The notes below the pieces were generated by a model that was given only the letters and a program-made list of their open reading frames with translations, was not told where the DNA came from and did no database searches. Position numbers and translations under genes: made by a program. DNA of 64,000 bases. Source: Pseudomonadota bacterium. GTDB taxonomy: Bacteria > Pseudomonadota > Gammaproteobacteria > Steroidobacterales > Steroidobacteraceae. Every line of letters begins with the position of its first letter. The first letter of the stretch is position 1. Positions 24,112-32,372 of this stretch are shown in pieces. Location of the stretch: contig JAFEFN010000017.1 of assembly GCA_018240525.1 (NCBI GenBank), positions 62,001 through 126,000 of the forward strand, given 5' to 3'.

Positions 24112-26232
24112 ATGCGGCGCACCCCCATCGGCAGGCAGAAATTCGCGGGCAGGGGCGCGCTTTCCAACCCGCCGGGACGCTTCGACCTGCAGAAGCTCAC
24201 GCCGGTGGACGATGGCTGGTACGTGGAGGAGTCTCCGGAGAGCATCGCGACCTCGCTCGAGCCGGAAAGAGCTCGTGAGGTCATCACCACGAACGACTCA
24301 CCCGACGTCCCGTTCGATCAATCCATCAATCCGTACCGCGGCTGCGAGCATGCATGTGCGTATTGCATGAGCCCGGACACGCCGGTGCTCATGGCGGACG
24401 GTTCGGTCAGGGCGATAGGCCGGTTGCAGGCAGGCGACTGGATCTACGGCACGAAGCGAGCGGGGTCCCATCGCCGATTTGTCCGCACGAAGGTGCTCGC
24501 CCGCTGGAGCGTGATCAAGCCTGCGTACCGCATAACCACAGAGGACGGCACGCAGGCGGTCGTGGGCACCGACCATCGCTTCCTCACGGACCGGGGCTGG
24601 AAGTACGTGACCGGCACGGAACACGGGCGCGCGCGGGGGCGTCCTCACCTCAGCCTGAACAACACGCTCATGGGGACGGGCGCGTTCGCGCCCCCGGTGT
24701 CCCAGGATCCTGAATATCGGAAAGGCTATCTCTGCGGTCTCGTGCGCGGCGATGGGGCACTGAGTTCGGACACCCGCGTGCGGCCGGGCGGGACCGCCAG
24801 TGCCACCAATCCATTCCGCCGCGCGCCGCCGGAGGTGGAGGCGCTGGACCGGGCGCAGCAGTGGTTCTCGTACTGCGATGTGGAGACGCACCGAGTCGCC
24901 TGCGGCGCAGGGGGGTCGCGGCCGCTGCAGGCCCTACGCCCAAGTTCGCCAGCCATGTTCCAACCCCTGCAGGAGCTCATCGCGTGGCGCGACGCACCCC
25001 CGCGGGAATGGTGCGCAGGCTTTCTGGCCGGGGTCTTCGACGCTCAAGGTAGTTACGACCGCGGAATGCTGCGAATATCGAACACGGACCCTGCGATCAT
25101 CCAGCGCGTCCGCGACGGGCTGCGCCTGTTCAATTTCCGCTTTGCCGCCGAGCATCCGCGGCCGTCCTGGCGAAAGCCGATCCACCACATCCGGCTCGTC
25201 GGCGGCCTCGGTGAGGCCCTGAGATTCTTCCACACCGTGGATCCTGCGATTTCCCGCAAGCGCCACATCGAAGGTGCAGCGGTCGAGAGTCCTGCCAGCT
25301 TGCGGGTCATGCAGATCGAGCCACTGGGCGCGCAGCGCCTGGTCGATATCACGACCGGCACCGGGGACTACATCTCCAACGGCCTCGTCAGCCACAACTG
25401 CTACGCGCGCCCCAGCCATGCCTACATGGGGCTCTCGCCGGGTCTGGATTTCGAGACCCGGCTTTTTTACAAGGAGAATGCGGCCGCGCTGCTCGAGCAG
25501 CAGCTGGCACGCAAGAGCTACGTCTGCAAGCCCATCACCCTCGGTGCCAACACCGATCCCTACCAGCCGGTCGAACGGCGCATGAAAGTGACCCGCTCGA
25601 TCCTCGAGGTGTTGGCGCGCACGCGTCACCCGGTCACGGTGTTGACCAAGAGTGCGCTCGTGTTGCATGACCTGGACCTGCTCAAGGACCTCGCGCGCGA
25701 CGGGCTTGCCGGCGTCGCCATCAGTGTCACGAGCCTCGATGCGGAGCTGAAGCGCCGGCTGGAACCGCGGGCCGCCTCGCCGGCGGCGCGGCTGCGCGCT
25801 CTGAAGGAACTCAATGCCGCCGGCGTGCCCGCCGGCGTGCTGGTAGCGCCAGTCATCCCGGCGCTCACCGACTACGAGATGGAGTCGATCCTCGAGGCTG
25901 CGGCGCTTGCCGGCGCGCCCTGGGCGGGGTACGTGCTGCTGCGGCTGCCCCACGAGGTCAAGGATCTGTTCCGGGAGTGGCTGGCCGAGCACTACCCACA
26001 GCGCGCCGCGCACGTCATGTCGGTGATCAACGATTTGCGCGGTGGACACGACAACGATCCACGCTTCGGCACGCGCATGCGCGGAACGGGACCGTTTGCG
26101 GAGTTGCTGCGCAGCCGGTTCCGCCTTGCCTGCCAGCGCCTGAAGCTGAATGCCACGCGGCGCGGACCGCTCAGCACCGTACAGTTCCGCCCGCCCACGC
26201 CGCCCGGCAGCCAACTGGGCCTCGGGCTGTAG
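24112..26232 (+). CDS. PA0069-family radical SAM protein interrupted by an intein
   Basis: A 706-residue precursor: a 361-residue radical SAM enzyme related to spore photoproduct lyase, split by a 345-residue intein. The host protein opens MRRTPIGRQKFAGRGALSNP, as PA0069-family members do. The 4Fe-4S motif is CEHACAY (Cys78, Cys82), and after splicing is completed by CYARPSH, giving CxxxCxxC. Later blocks are LGANTDPYQPVERR, VTVLTKSALVLRD-like VLTKSALVLHDLDLL, and LRLPHEVKDLFREWL. Without splicing the cluster site cannot be assembled normally. A LexA box directly before the ATG suggests SOS induction, in keeping with a DNA-repair-like role; the substrate is unknown. Confidence 0.92.
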   Translation: MRRTPIGRQKFAGRGALSNPPGRFDLQKLTPVDDGWYVEESPESIATSLEPERAREVITTNDSPDVPFDQSINPYRGCEHACAYCMSPDTPVLMADGSVRAIGRLQAGDWIYGTKRAGSHRRFVRTKVLARWSVIKPAYRITTEDGTQAVVGTDHRFLTDRGWKYVTGTEHGRARGRPHLSLNNTLMGTGAFAPPVSQDPEYRKGYLCGLVRGDGALSSDTRVRPGGTASATNPFRRAPPEVEALDRAQQWFSYCDVETHRVACGAGGSRPLQALRPSSPAMFQPLQELIAWRDAPPREWCAGFLAGVFDAQGSYDRGMLRISNTDPAIIQRVRDGLRLFNFRFAAEHPRPSWRKPIHHIRLVGGLGEALRFFHTVDPAISRKRHIEGAAVESPASLRVMQIEPLGAQRLVDITTGTGDYISNGLVSHNCYARPSHAYMGLSPGLDFETRLFYKENAAALLEQQLARKSYVCKPITLGANTDPYQPVERRMKVTRSILEVLARTRHPVTVLTKSALVLHDLDLLKDLARDGLAGVAISVTSLDAELKRRLEPRAASPAARLRALKELNAAGVPAGVLVAPVIPALTDYEMESILEAAALAGAPWAGYVLLRLPHEVKDLFREWLAEHYPQRAAHVMSVINDLRGGHDNDPRFGTRMRGTGPFAELLRSRFRLACQRLKLNATRRGPLSTVQFRPPTPPGSQLGLGL
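24364..25398 (+). mobile_element. Intein with LAGLIDADG-type homing endonuclease, inside the radical SAM cysteine motif
   Basis: 345 residues from Cys1 (CMSPDTPVLMADG) to the end VSHN, followed by Cys as the +1 residue. All splicing residues are visible: nucleophile Cys1, block B GTDHRF with the His at intein residue about 71, block F DITTGTGDYISNG, penultimate His, terminal Asn and +1 Cys. Two endonuclease motifs are present, CGLVRGDGAL and LAGVFDAQGSYD, and both catalytic Asp are kept (intein residues about 130 and 226), so homing may still be active. Cys1 replaces the third cluster cysteine, which the +1 Cys restores after splicing. Base composition looks slightly less GC-rich than the flanks. 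Confidence 0.93.
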
Positions 26233-26451
26233 GCGCGGCACTGCAGCAGCTGCAACCTGCACCGTGGCCGCAAAGCCGCGGGCATATTCCGGATTCGGGG
26301 CCCCGGCGTTGACGTCGCAGGTCGCGCGCTTAAACTGACCGGTCCAGTGCGATGCCGATTTGGAGTGGCACCAGTTGCAGATTGATTTTCAGGGTCCGCG
26401 GGGTCAGGCCGGTGCGGCTGGAACGTGTCCAGCCACCGACGTGCCGCACGC

Positions 26452-28797
26452 ATGAGCGAGGCGGCGAAAAACATCGGCCAGGCGCTCAAGTCACGCTACG
26501 TCCTGCGGGAGCGTCTCGGTGCGGGCGGGCAGGGCGAGGTGTGGCGGGCGTTCGATCCGCAGACCGGCGTCGACATCGCGCTGAAGATTCTGCAGCCGGC
26601 CTCCGGGCGCAGCGCTGCCGCCTGGGTCGCCCTGGTGCACGAGCACGAGATCTCCGCGCGACTGGATCATCCGGGCATCCTGCACGTCTACCCACCCGAG
26701 CGCGATGGCGCCACCTTCCTGCTGCCGATGGAGCTGGCGGCCGGCGGGGACCTGCGCAGACTGCGCGGTTCGAACTACCTCACCGTCGTCCCCGTGCTGC
26801 TCGAGGTAGCGAAGGCGCTCGAGCACGCCCACGAGCGTGGCATCGTGCATCGTGATCTGAAGCCGGGGAACGTGCTCTTCGATGCGCGTGGCCGCGTGAA
26901 GCTCGCTGACTTCGGCGTCGCGGGCCGCTCTTCCGACTCCGCTACCGGCTCGATGCGCGGCCTGTCGCCGTTCACGGCCAGCCCCGAGCAGCTGCGCGGC
27001 GAGTCGCCGATGCCCGCTGACGACATTTACGGGCTCGGCGCCCTGGCCTACGAGCTGCTCTCCCGATCGCCCCCGCACTATCCGCACTTCGATGCGGAGC
27101 GCATGCAACGCGAACCGGTTCCGCCACTGGTGCCCGCGCAGCAGATTCCGCCGCAGCTGGCCGCACTGGTGACGGCCATGCTGGAGAAGGATCCGCGAAA
27201 GCGGCCGGCGAACATGCGCGACGTCATCGACGAGCTCGATGCCTCGCTCAACGACACGCTCACCTTTGATTTCGACACCGCCGAGCCGCCGCGTGACGGC
27301 GAGCCGCCGAACCGAACCGTACCGCCTGTGGACCCGCGCCCGCCGCCGCCGCCACTGGCACCTGCCGCGGAGCCGCGAATCCAGCCGCCGTCACCGATAA
27401 TCGAGGCGGAGGCTCCAACGCCGCCACCGGTAGTCATCGAACGGCCGCTCGTGCCCGAGCGCGGCACCGTCGACGGCGAGTCCTTGTGGCAGCAGGTGAA
27501 GGAGGCGCCGCTGCGGCCGCGTCCGGGACTGGAACCGGTGCGCAGCAGCCTGCCGCGCGCGATCGTGGTCCTACTCTTCCTCGCCGCCATCGCCGCGGCG
27601 GCCTACTACTGGCTGCCGCACGCCACCACCGCCACGCCGGCGACGTCCGCGCCCGCACCCGAAGCGCAGCTGCAGGCACGATTCACCACCGATCACGCGG
27701 TGCTCGAGCAGCGCATTCGCGCCCTCGAGGCGCGTGGTGCGGCGATCTGGGGCGGCCCGGGGTTCATGACCGCCAAGTCGCTCAGTGCCGAGGCAGCCGG
27801 CGCACAGGCCACCGGCAATCCCGACCTCGCGCGTGAGCGGCTGGCCGAGGCGGACAAGCTGCTGAACGCGGTCGACGAGGCGGCCCCGGGCGCCCTGAAT
27901 GCACAGCTTGCCGGGGCGGAGCAGGCGCTCTCCGCAGGACAGGTGGCATTGGCCGCGCAGGCCTACGAGCTCGCCGCACGGATCGCACCGCAGGACGAAC
28001 GCGTGCGCGCCGGCCAGGCACGGGTGCGCGAGCTGGCCGCGGCCGCAGCACAGCCGGACGAGGCGGCACCCGCGCACGGCGAGACTGCCTTCGGGGAGGA
28101 TCGCTACGCGAAGGCGGCGGGGGAGGGCTATGCCGCACTCGGCGCGGGCAGGCTGAGCGAGGCGCGCTCTGCCTTTGAGCGCGCGCGCTCCCTGCGCCCG
28201 GACGGTGCCGAGGCAATCGACGGTTTGAAGCGTGTGGAGGCCGCGGAGCGCGCACACGGGCTCGGCAGCCTGCAGACGCGGGCCGAAGACCTGGAGGCGG
28301 ACGAGCGCTGGGACGAGGCGCTGACCGCGTACAACTCCGCACTGCGGCAGAATCCGTCGGCGCAGTTCGCGCAAGAGGGCAAGGCGAGGGCGCAGGCGCG
28401 GCTGCAGCTGAGCGAAGCGCTGCAGGGCTACATCGACCGGCCGGACCGGCTCGCCTCCGCGCAGGTGCGCGAGGAGGCCGGCGCAATGCTCAAGGCCGCC
28501 GAAGCGATCAACTCTCCCGGGCCGGCACTGCGCCTGCAGATCGCGCGCGTCGCCGCACTGCTGCCCGAGTTCGAGAAGACCGTGCGCGTGTCCCTGGTGT
28601 CCGACGGGCTCACGCAGGTGAGCATCCCGGAAATCGGCAACTTCGGCGGCTTCGCGCGCCGCGACGTGGAACTCAAGCCCGGCCACTACACGGTCATCGG
28701 CACGCGCGAGGGCTACCGGGAGGTGCGCCGCGACCTCACCGTGAGTCCCGGGCAGCCGCCGGCGAGCATCAACGTAATCTGCTACGACCCGAGCTAG
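26452..28797 (+). CDS. Transmembrane Ser/Thr protein kinase with periplasmic repeat domain
   Basis: A 781-residue kinase. Residues 14-270 form a Hanks-type kinase domain: LGAGGQGEVWRA glycine loop, Lys45 (ALKIL), catalytic loop HRDLKPGN with Asp135, DFG at 153-155, and the TASPEQL activation segment. A proline-rich linker (280-345) leads to one membrane helix (about 370-388). The outer part has TPR-like helical repeats (AGAEQALSAGQVALAAQAYE, YAALGAGRLSEARSAFERA) and a C-terminal PEGA-like beta domain (VELKPGHYTVIGTREGYREV). ATG 26452 is preferred over an upstream in-frame GTG. The 219 bp before it show nothing recognisable. The FHA protein about 6 kb upstream is a candidate reader. Confidence 0.9.
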   Translation: MSEAAKNIGQALKSRYVLRERLGAGGQGEVWRAFDPQTGVDIALKILQPASGRSAAAWVALVHEHEISARLDHPGILHVYPPERDGATFLLPMELAAGGDLRRLRGSNYLTVVPVLLEVAKALEHAHERGIVHRDLKPGNVLFDARGRVKLADFGVAGRSSDSATGSMRGLSPFTASPEQLRGESPMPADDIYGLGALAYELLSRSPPHYPHFDAERMQREPVPPLVPAQQIPPQLAALVTAMLEKDPRKRPANMRDVIDELDASLNDTLTFDFDTAEPPRDGEPPNRTVPPVDPRPPPPPLAPAAEPRIQPPSPIIEAEAPTPPPVVIERPLVPERGTVDGESLWQQVKEAPLRPRPGLEPVRSSLPRAIVVLLFLAAIAAAAYYWLPHATTATPATSAPAPEAQLQARFTTDHAVLEQRIRALEARGAAIWGGPGFMTAKSLSAEAAGAQATGNPDLARERLAEADKLLNAVDEAAPGALNAQLAGAEQALSAGQVALAAQAYELAARIAPQDERVRAGQARVRELAAAAAQPDEAAPAHGETAFGEDRYAKAAGEGYAALGAGRLSEARSAFERARSLRPDGAEAIDGLKRVEAAERAHGLGSLQTRAEDLEADERWDEALTAYNSALRQNPSAQFAQEGKARAQARLQLSEALQGYIDRPDRLASAQVREEAGAMLKAAEAINSPGPALRLQIARVAALLPEFEKTVRVSLVSDGLTQVSIPEIGNFGGFARRDVELKPGHYTVIGTREGYREVRRDLTVSPGQPPASINVICYDPS

Positions 28798-28874
28798 CCG
28801 GCCGCTTGCCGCGGGCCGCGCGCACTCCTAAGCTGTCGTAAACAGACATCCGCCTTCAGGCGGACGAGGCAGCG

Positions 28875-29603
28875 ATGGGCGAGGCGGACGGGAAGATCGT
28901 GCTGCTGGCAGGCGCCAGCGGGCTCACCGGTTCGCGCACGCTCGCCGCCCTGCTGGATGCGCCCGACGTCACGCGCGTGATCGCGGTCTCGCGCCGGCCG
29001 CTCGGTACCGAGCACCCGCGGCTCGCCAACCGCATCGTGCAGTTTGCGCAGATGGAAGCGCAGCTGAAGGGCGTGGCCGCCGATGCGGCCCTGTGCTGCC
29101 TGGGCACCACCATCCGCCAGGCCGGTTCGCAGCAGGCCTTCCAGGCGGTCGACGTCGGCTGCGTGCTGACCTTCGCCCGGGCCGCACGCACGGCAGGCGC
29201 GAAGCGCTTCGTCGTGATCTCCGCGGCCGGGGCCGATGCCGGTGCCAAGAACTTCTACCTGCGCACCAAGGGCGAGATGGAACAGCAGCTGGAGGCGCTG
29301 GGCTTCGAGTCCCTGGACATCCTGCAGCCGTCACTGATCCTCGGATGGCGCAAGGAGATGCGGCCGCTGGAACTACTGGCGAGCGCGCTCATGCCGGTGG
29401 TGAACCCGCTGCTGGTCGGCAAGGCCGCCACCTGGCGTGCGATCTCCGCGAACGCCATCGGCAAGGCGATGCTCGGAGCCACCCGCTCCGGACGACGCGG
29501 CGTGCAACGCTACACCTACGCGGGTATCGATGCGCTGTCCCGCCTGACGTTCGCCAAGCCGCGCACGCCACCGCCGGCCAAGGCGCCCGCCCGGGCGCGC
29601 TGA
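28875..29603 (+). CDS. NAD(P)-binding Rossmann protein, atypical SDR
   Basis: A 242-residue protein of the NAD(P)H-binding atypical short-chain dehydrogenase type (related to HTATIP2/YwnB-like proteins). The dinucleotide loop is VLLAGASGLTGSRTL; other family pieces are CCLGTTIRQAGS, KRFVVISAAGAD, and NFYLRTKGEMEQQL, where Tyr-x-x-x-Lys is represented by YLRTK. The end is Pro/Ala/Arg-rich. GAGGC precedes the ATG. The substrate is unknown. It is followed after 8 bp by an NlpC/P60 lipoprotein gene. Confidence 0.83.
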   Translation: MGEADGKIVLLAGASGLTGSRTLAALLDAPDVTRVIAVSRRPLGTEHPRLANRIVQFAQMEAQLKGVAADAALCCLGTTIRQAGSQQAFQAVDVGCVLTFARAARTAGAKRFVVISAAGADAGAKNFYLRTKGEMEQQLEALGFESLDILQPSLILGWRKEMRPLELLASALMPVVNPLLVGKAATWRAISANAIGKAMLGATRSGRRGVQRYTYAGIDALSRLTFAKPRTPPPAKAPARAR

Positions 29604-29611
29604 CTCCGCGC

Positions 29612-30139
29612 ATGCGCACCCTGCGCAGCCTCGTCGCGCTGTTCCTTTGCTGTCTCCTGCCCGGTGCCTGCACTCTGCAGCGCCCCGCCGAGCCGCCGGC
29701 GGTGATCGCACCGCCAAGTGCCGCTGCAGAAGTGCACTCGGTGCAGCCGCTGGCGCAGGGCGACGCGATTGCCGCGGCCGCGAGCGCGCTCGTGGGCAAG
29801 CCTTACCACTTCGGTGGCGCCGACCAGGGTGGCTTCGACTGCAGCGGACTGGCTGTGTTCGTGCACGAGCGCGTGGGATTGATGATTCCCCGCACCGCGG
29901 CCGAGCAGCAACGCGCCGCCCACCCCGTGCCGGCTGCGCAGATCCTGCCGGGCGACCTGCTGTTCTTCCGCATGCGCAAGCATGGCATCGACCACGTTGG
30001 CATCTACCTTGGCGAGAGCCGCTTCGTGCACGCGCCGCACGCCGGTGTGCCGGTGACGACAGCCGAGCTGGACAGCGGCTACTACGCGCGCCACTTCATC
30101 GGCGCGGGCCGCTTCTGGGAGCAAAATCCGCCGCCGTGA
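29612..30139 (+). CDS. NlpC/P60 cell-wall endopeptidase lipoprotein
   Basis: A 175-residue lipoprotein with signal peptide and lipobox (LLPGAC, Cys20), then an NlpC/P60 domain from about residue 50. Such enzymes cut peptide bonds in peptidoglycan stems. The catalytic Cys is in GGFDCSGLAVFVH, and the catalytic His in IDHVGIYLGESRFVHAP. The segment ILPGDLLFFRM is typical. The length is normal for the Spr/NlpC class. It lies in the outer-membrane-facing periplasm and starts 8 bp after the oxidoreductase gene. Confidence 0.9.
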   Translation: MRTLRSLVALFLCCLLPGACTLQRPAEPPAVIAPPSAAAEVHSVQPLAQGDAIAAAASALVGKPYHFGGADQGGFDCSGLAVFVHERVGLMIPRTAAEQQRAAHPVPAAQILPGDLLFFRMRKHGIDHVGIYLGESRFVHAPHAGVPVTTAELDSGYYARHFIGAGRFWEQNPPP

Positions 30140-30214
30140 TGGAACATAAGGCGGAGCCGGAAGAATAGCGGCGCATATGTCACAGCACTTGAGAGACGCG
30201 ACACATTTCGTCGC

Positions 30215-30243
30215 TTGACTCCAATCCGCGACGCTTTGACACT
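30215..30243 (+). promoter_or_regulatory. Candidate promoter for the riboswitch transcript
   Basis: TTGACT (30215-30220) and GACACT (30238-30243) are spaced by 17 bp, placing the transcription start near 30250, just at the 5' edge of the riboswitch. The -10 is weak (3 of 6). Confidence 0.45.
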
Positions 30244-30249
30244 TGGAAC

Positions 30250-30336
30250 TCAGTGATAAGGGCAAACCCGTCGAAAGATGGGGACGCAAAGCCACCGGTC
30301 TAAAGGAAAGATTCCTATGACGGCGGGGCTGCCACG
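30250..30336 (+). ncRNA. Cyclic-di-GMP-I (GEMM-I) riboswitch aptamer
   Basis: The conserved GEMM-I blocks occur in order: GGGCAAACC, then CGAAAG as the GNRA-loop of the first hairpin, then GGGACGCAAAGCC, then GGTCTAAAG, and finally the closing GGCGGGGCTGCC. This is the aptamer that binds the second messenger cyclic di-GMP. About 95 nt separate it from the start of the next gene, enough for an expression platform. It is the sole long feature in the 292-bp gap 30140-30431. Confidence 0.92.
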
Positions 30337-30365
30337 GGCGCGCATCAGCGCGCTCGCCAGCACTC

Positions 30366-30429
30366 CTTCCTCGTACGGAATCGACGCCCGCCAGGACTGC
30401 GGCCGAGCACGGTTTGGTTTTCGGGGAAG
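30366..30429 (+). promoter_or_regulatory. Possible riboswitch expression platform (anti-Shine-Dalgarno pairing)
   Basis: CTTCCTCG (30366-30373) can pair along its whole length with CGGGGAAG (30422-30429), the Shine-Dalgarno of the next gene, with one G-U pair. No intrinsic terminator was seen between aptamer and gene, so translational control is more likely. A competing short stem CCGA/TCGG overlaps the same site. Confidence 0.4.
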
Positions 30430-30431
30430 TT

Positions 30432-32372
30432 ATGACAGCAAAGCCCAACTTCGCGCCCAGTGCTCCGGCCGAGCACCGGGCAGGGGACGCGGCGGCGCCC
30501 GCCACGGGTCCGTTCGTCCTGAACCTGTGTTCGTCCACCACGCCGATGGCCCTGGCGCAGTCGGAGCTGCCCGAGCTGAAGCGATTCACGTTCTTCGTCA
30601 GCCGCCGCTTCGAGGAAGGCCGCGAGCGCTTCCGCCTGCACATGGGCTACTTCGCAACCCTCGCCGAGGCCGAGGAATGGCTGAACGTCGTTCGAGAGAT
30701 TTACCCGGGCGCCTGGGCGGGTGAGGCGCCGGGCCGCAAGCTGCGCGAACGCGCCGCCGCAGCCGCCGCCGCGCAGGCCCAGCATGCGGTCGGCCCGCAG
30801 CAGCGTGCGTCATCGCCGCCGCCACCCGTACCGCCGGCACCGGCACCCGAGCCTCATCCGTTTGCCATCCCGGAAAATCCGCATCCGTTTACCGCGCTGC
30901 TGACGCCCTCAGGCGGAGCCGATCCGATACCCGAGCTGATACCGATTCTGCACGCGGCCGCCAGCGAGCCGCCGCCAGCGCCGAAGAAGTTGCCCCCTGC
31001 GCCGCCCGCGCCGGTCGCGGCGCGCAAGCCCGAGCCCGTTGCAGCAACGCCCGCGCGCACAGCGGCCGCCCAGCCGGCGCCGCTCACACCCCCGCGGCCC
31101 GTTGTGACGACGCCACCTGTCCTGCCGGCGAGCACGCCCAAGCGCAGCCCGGTCGCCGCGCCGCCTGCCGCCCCTGCCGCTGTCGCTGTAGCCCCTGCCA
31201 GTGCCGCTGTGGCCCCCGCCAGCGCCGCTGCCGCCGCTGCCGCCCCTGCCGCTGCCGCCCCTGCCGCTGCCGCCCCTGCCGCTGCCGCGGTCGCTGTCGC
31301 TGCGAACAAGCCCGCAGCCGGCACGCAGAAGAAAGCGCCCGCTGCCGCTGCCTTCGGCAACTCCAACGTACGCGAGGTACTGCAGGCACTCGGTGATGCC
31401 AGCGCCACCGGTGAGACCCGCCTGATGCGCTCGCCACCGCCGCCGCGCGAAGCCCCGGCACCGGCGCCGAAAGAGGCACTCAGCGATACGCAGGTGCTGA
31501 AGCTGCTGGAGGTGCGCCGCGACAGCGACGCCGAGCCGACGCCGGCCGCCGCTGCGGCCTCACAGGGTTCGATACCGATGCTCAAGCCGGACGACACCGG
31601 CACCCGCGCGGCGCTCAAGGCGGCCGTGGTGAGCAATGCGCCAGTCCTCTTCGCCGTGCAGCTGCAATGGTCGGTGCAGCCGGTGGAACTGGACAAGGTC
31701 CCTCCACTGGCGATTTTCAGCGCCTACACGCTCTATACGGTCGAGGGCAGCCGCGACGGGCGTAAGTGGTACGGCCTGCGTCTGGGCTTCTTCAGCGACG
31801 CGATCTCGGCCAAACAGGTCGCGCACTACGTACGCTCCGAGTTCGCGGCAGTCGCAGTGGTGCCGGTCAGCACCCAGGAGCGCGCGCGCGCCACGGACCA
31901 GGACAAGCAGGCAGCGATCCTCGGCTCGGCACCGTCGGCTCCGGTTGGAAGGGTCGACGAATTCAAGCTGATCGATGACTCCACCGAGGCCGCAGAGGCG
32001 GTGGCCAAGATCGCACAGCAGGCCGTGCCAGGAACGCCCGTTGCGAATGCTTCCGCGAAGAAGATCCCCGGACGTCCGGTGCCCAAGCCGGCACCACGCA
32101 CGCCGGCGCCGGCGCCAGCGGCCAAAGTCGCCCGGCCCGCCGCCAAGGGCCGGGGCCGGGCGCCGAGCAAGGTCGGCGCGAACGAGAGCCGCGGCGCGCA
32201 GTCACTCGAGGAGACGCTGGAAATTCTTGGCGCCGGGCAGCTCGCCATCGACAACGGCAACGGCGAGACGCTGAACGCCAGCGGAGTGCGTCACCTGCGC
32301 GTCGAGGTGCAGAAGAACTCGCCGTTCGCGAAGCTCCTCGATCGTCTCAGCGAGCGGATAAAGAAGCAGTAG
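30432..32372 (+). CDS. SPOR-like repeat protein with long Pro/Ala linker, under c-di-GMP riboswitch
   Basis: A 646-residue protein with no signal peptide or membrane helix. Two SPOR-like modules are visible: residues about 27-100 (FVLNLCSSTTP, ending RFRLHMGYFATLAEAEEWL) and about 415-490 (LFAVQLQWSVQP, ending WYGLRLGFFSDAISAKQVA). Between and after them lie long Ala/Pro/Lys-rich stretches, including an almost pure Ala-Pro run near residues 255-295. The C-terminus (LEETLEILGAGQLAIDNGNG) ends in a short basic helix. GGGGAAG precedes the ATG. The SPOR similarity suggests a scaffold or binding role; its riboswitch implies a part in the motile-to-sessile switch. Its last 26 bp overlap the convergent peptidase gene. 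Confidence 0.82.
   Translation: MTAKPNFAPSAPAEHRAGDAAAPATGPFVLNLCSSTTPMALAQSELPELKRFTFFVSRRFEEGRERFRLHMGYFATLAEAEEWLNVVREIYPGAWAGEAPGRKLRERAAAAAAAQAQHAVGPQQRASSPPPPVPPAPAPEPHPFAIPENPHPFTALLTPSGGADPIPELIPILHAAASEPPPAPKKLPPAPPAPVAARKPEPVAATPARTAAAQPAPLTPPRPVVTTPPVLPASTPKRSPVAAPPAAPAAVAVAPASAAVAPASAAAAAAAPAAAAPAAAAPAAAAVAVAANKPAAGTQKKAPAAAAFGNSNVREVLQALGDASATGETRLMRSPPPPREAPAPAPKEALSDTQVLKLLEVRRDSDAEPTPAAAAASQGSIPMLKPDDTGTRAALKAAVVSNAPVLFAVQLQWSVQPVELDKVPPLAIFSAYTLYTVEGSRDGRKWYGLRLGFFSDAISAKQVAHYVRSEFAAVAVVPVSTQERARATDQDKQAAILGSAPSAPVGRVDEFKLIDDSTEAAEAVAKIAQQAVPGTPVANASAKKIPGRPVPKPAPRTPAPAPAAKVARPAAKGRGRAPSKVGANESRGAQSLEETLEILGAGQLAIDNGNGETLNASGVRHLRVEVQKNSPFAKLLDRLSERIKKQ

Noticed and set aside
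24364..25398. Insertion sequence or group I/II intron
   Set aside because: The insert is in frame without stops, has splicing motifs of proteins and no transposase, inverted repeats or intron structure.
30140..30250. Small gene between the NlpC lipoprotein and the riboswitch
   Set aside because: No reading frame with a start, ribosome site and plausible length was found; the stretch appears to be promoter.
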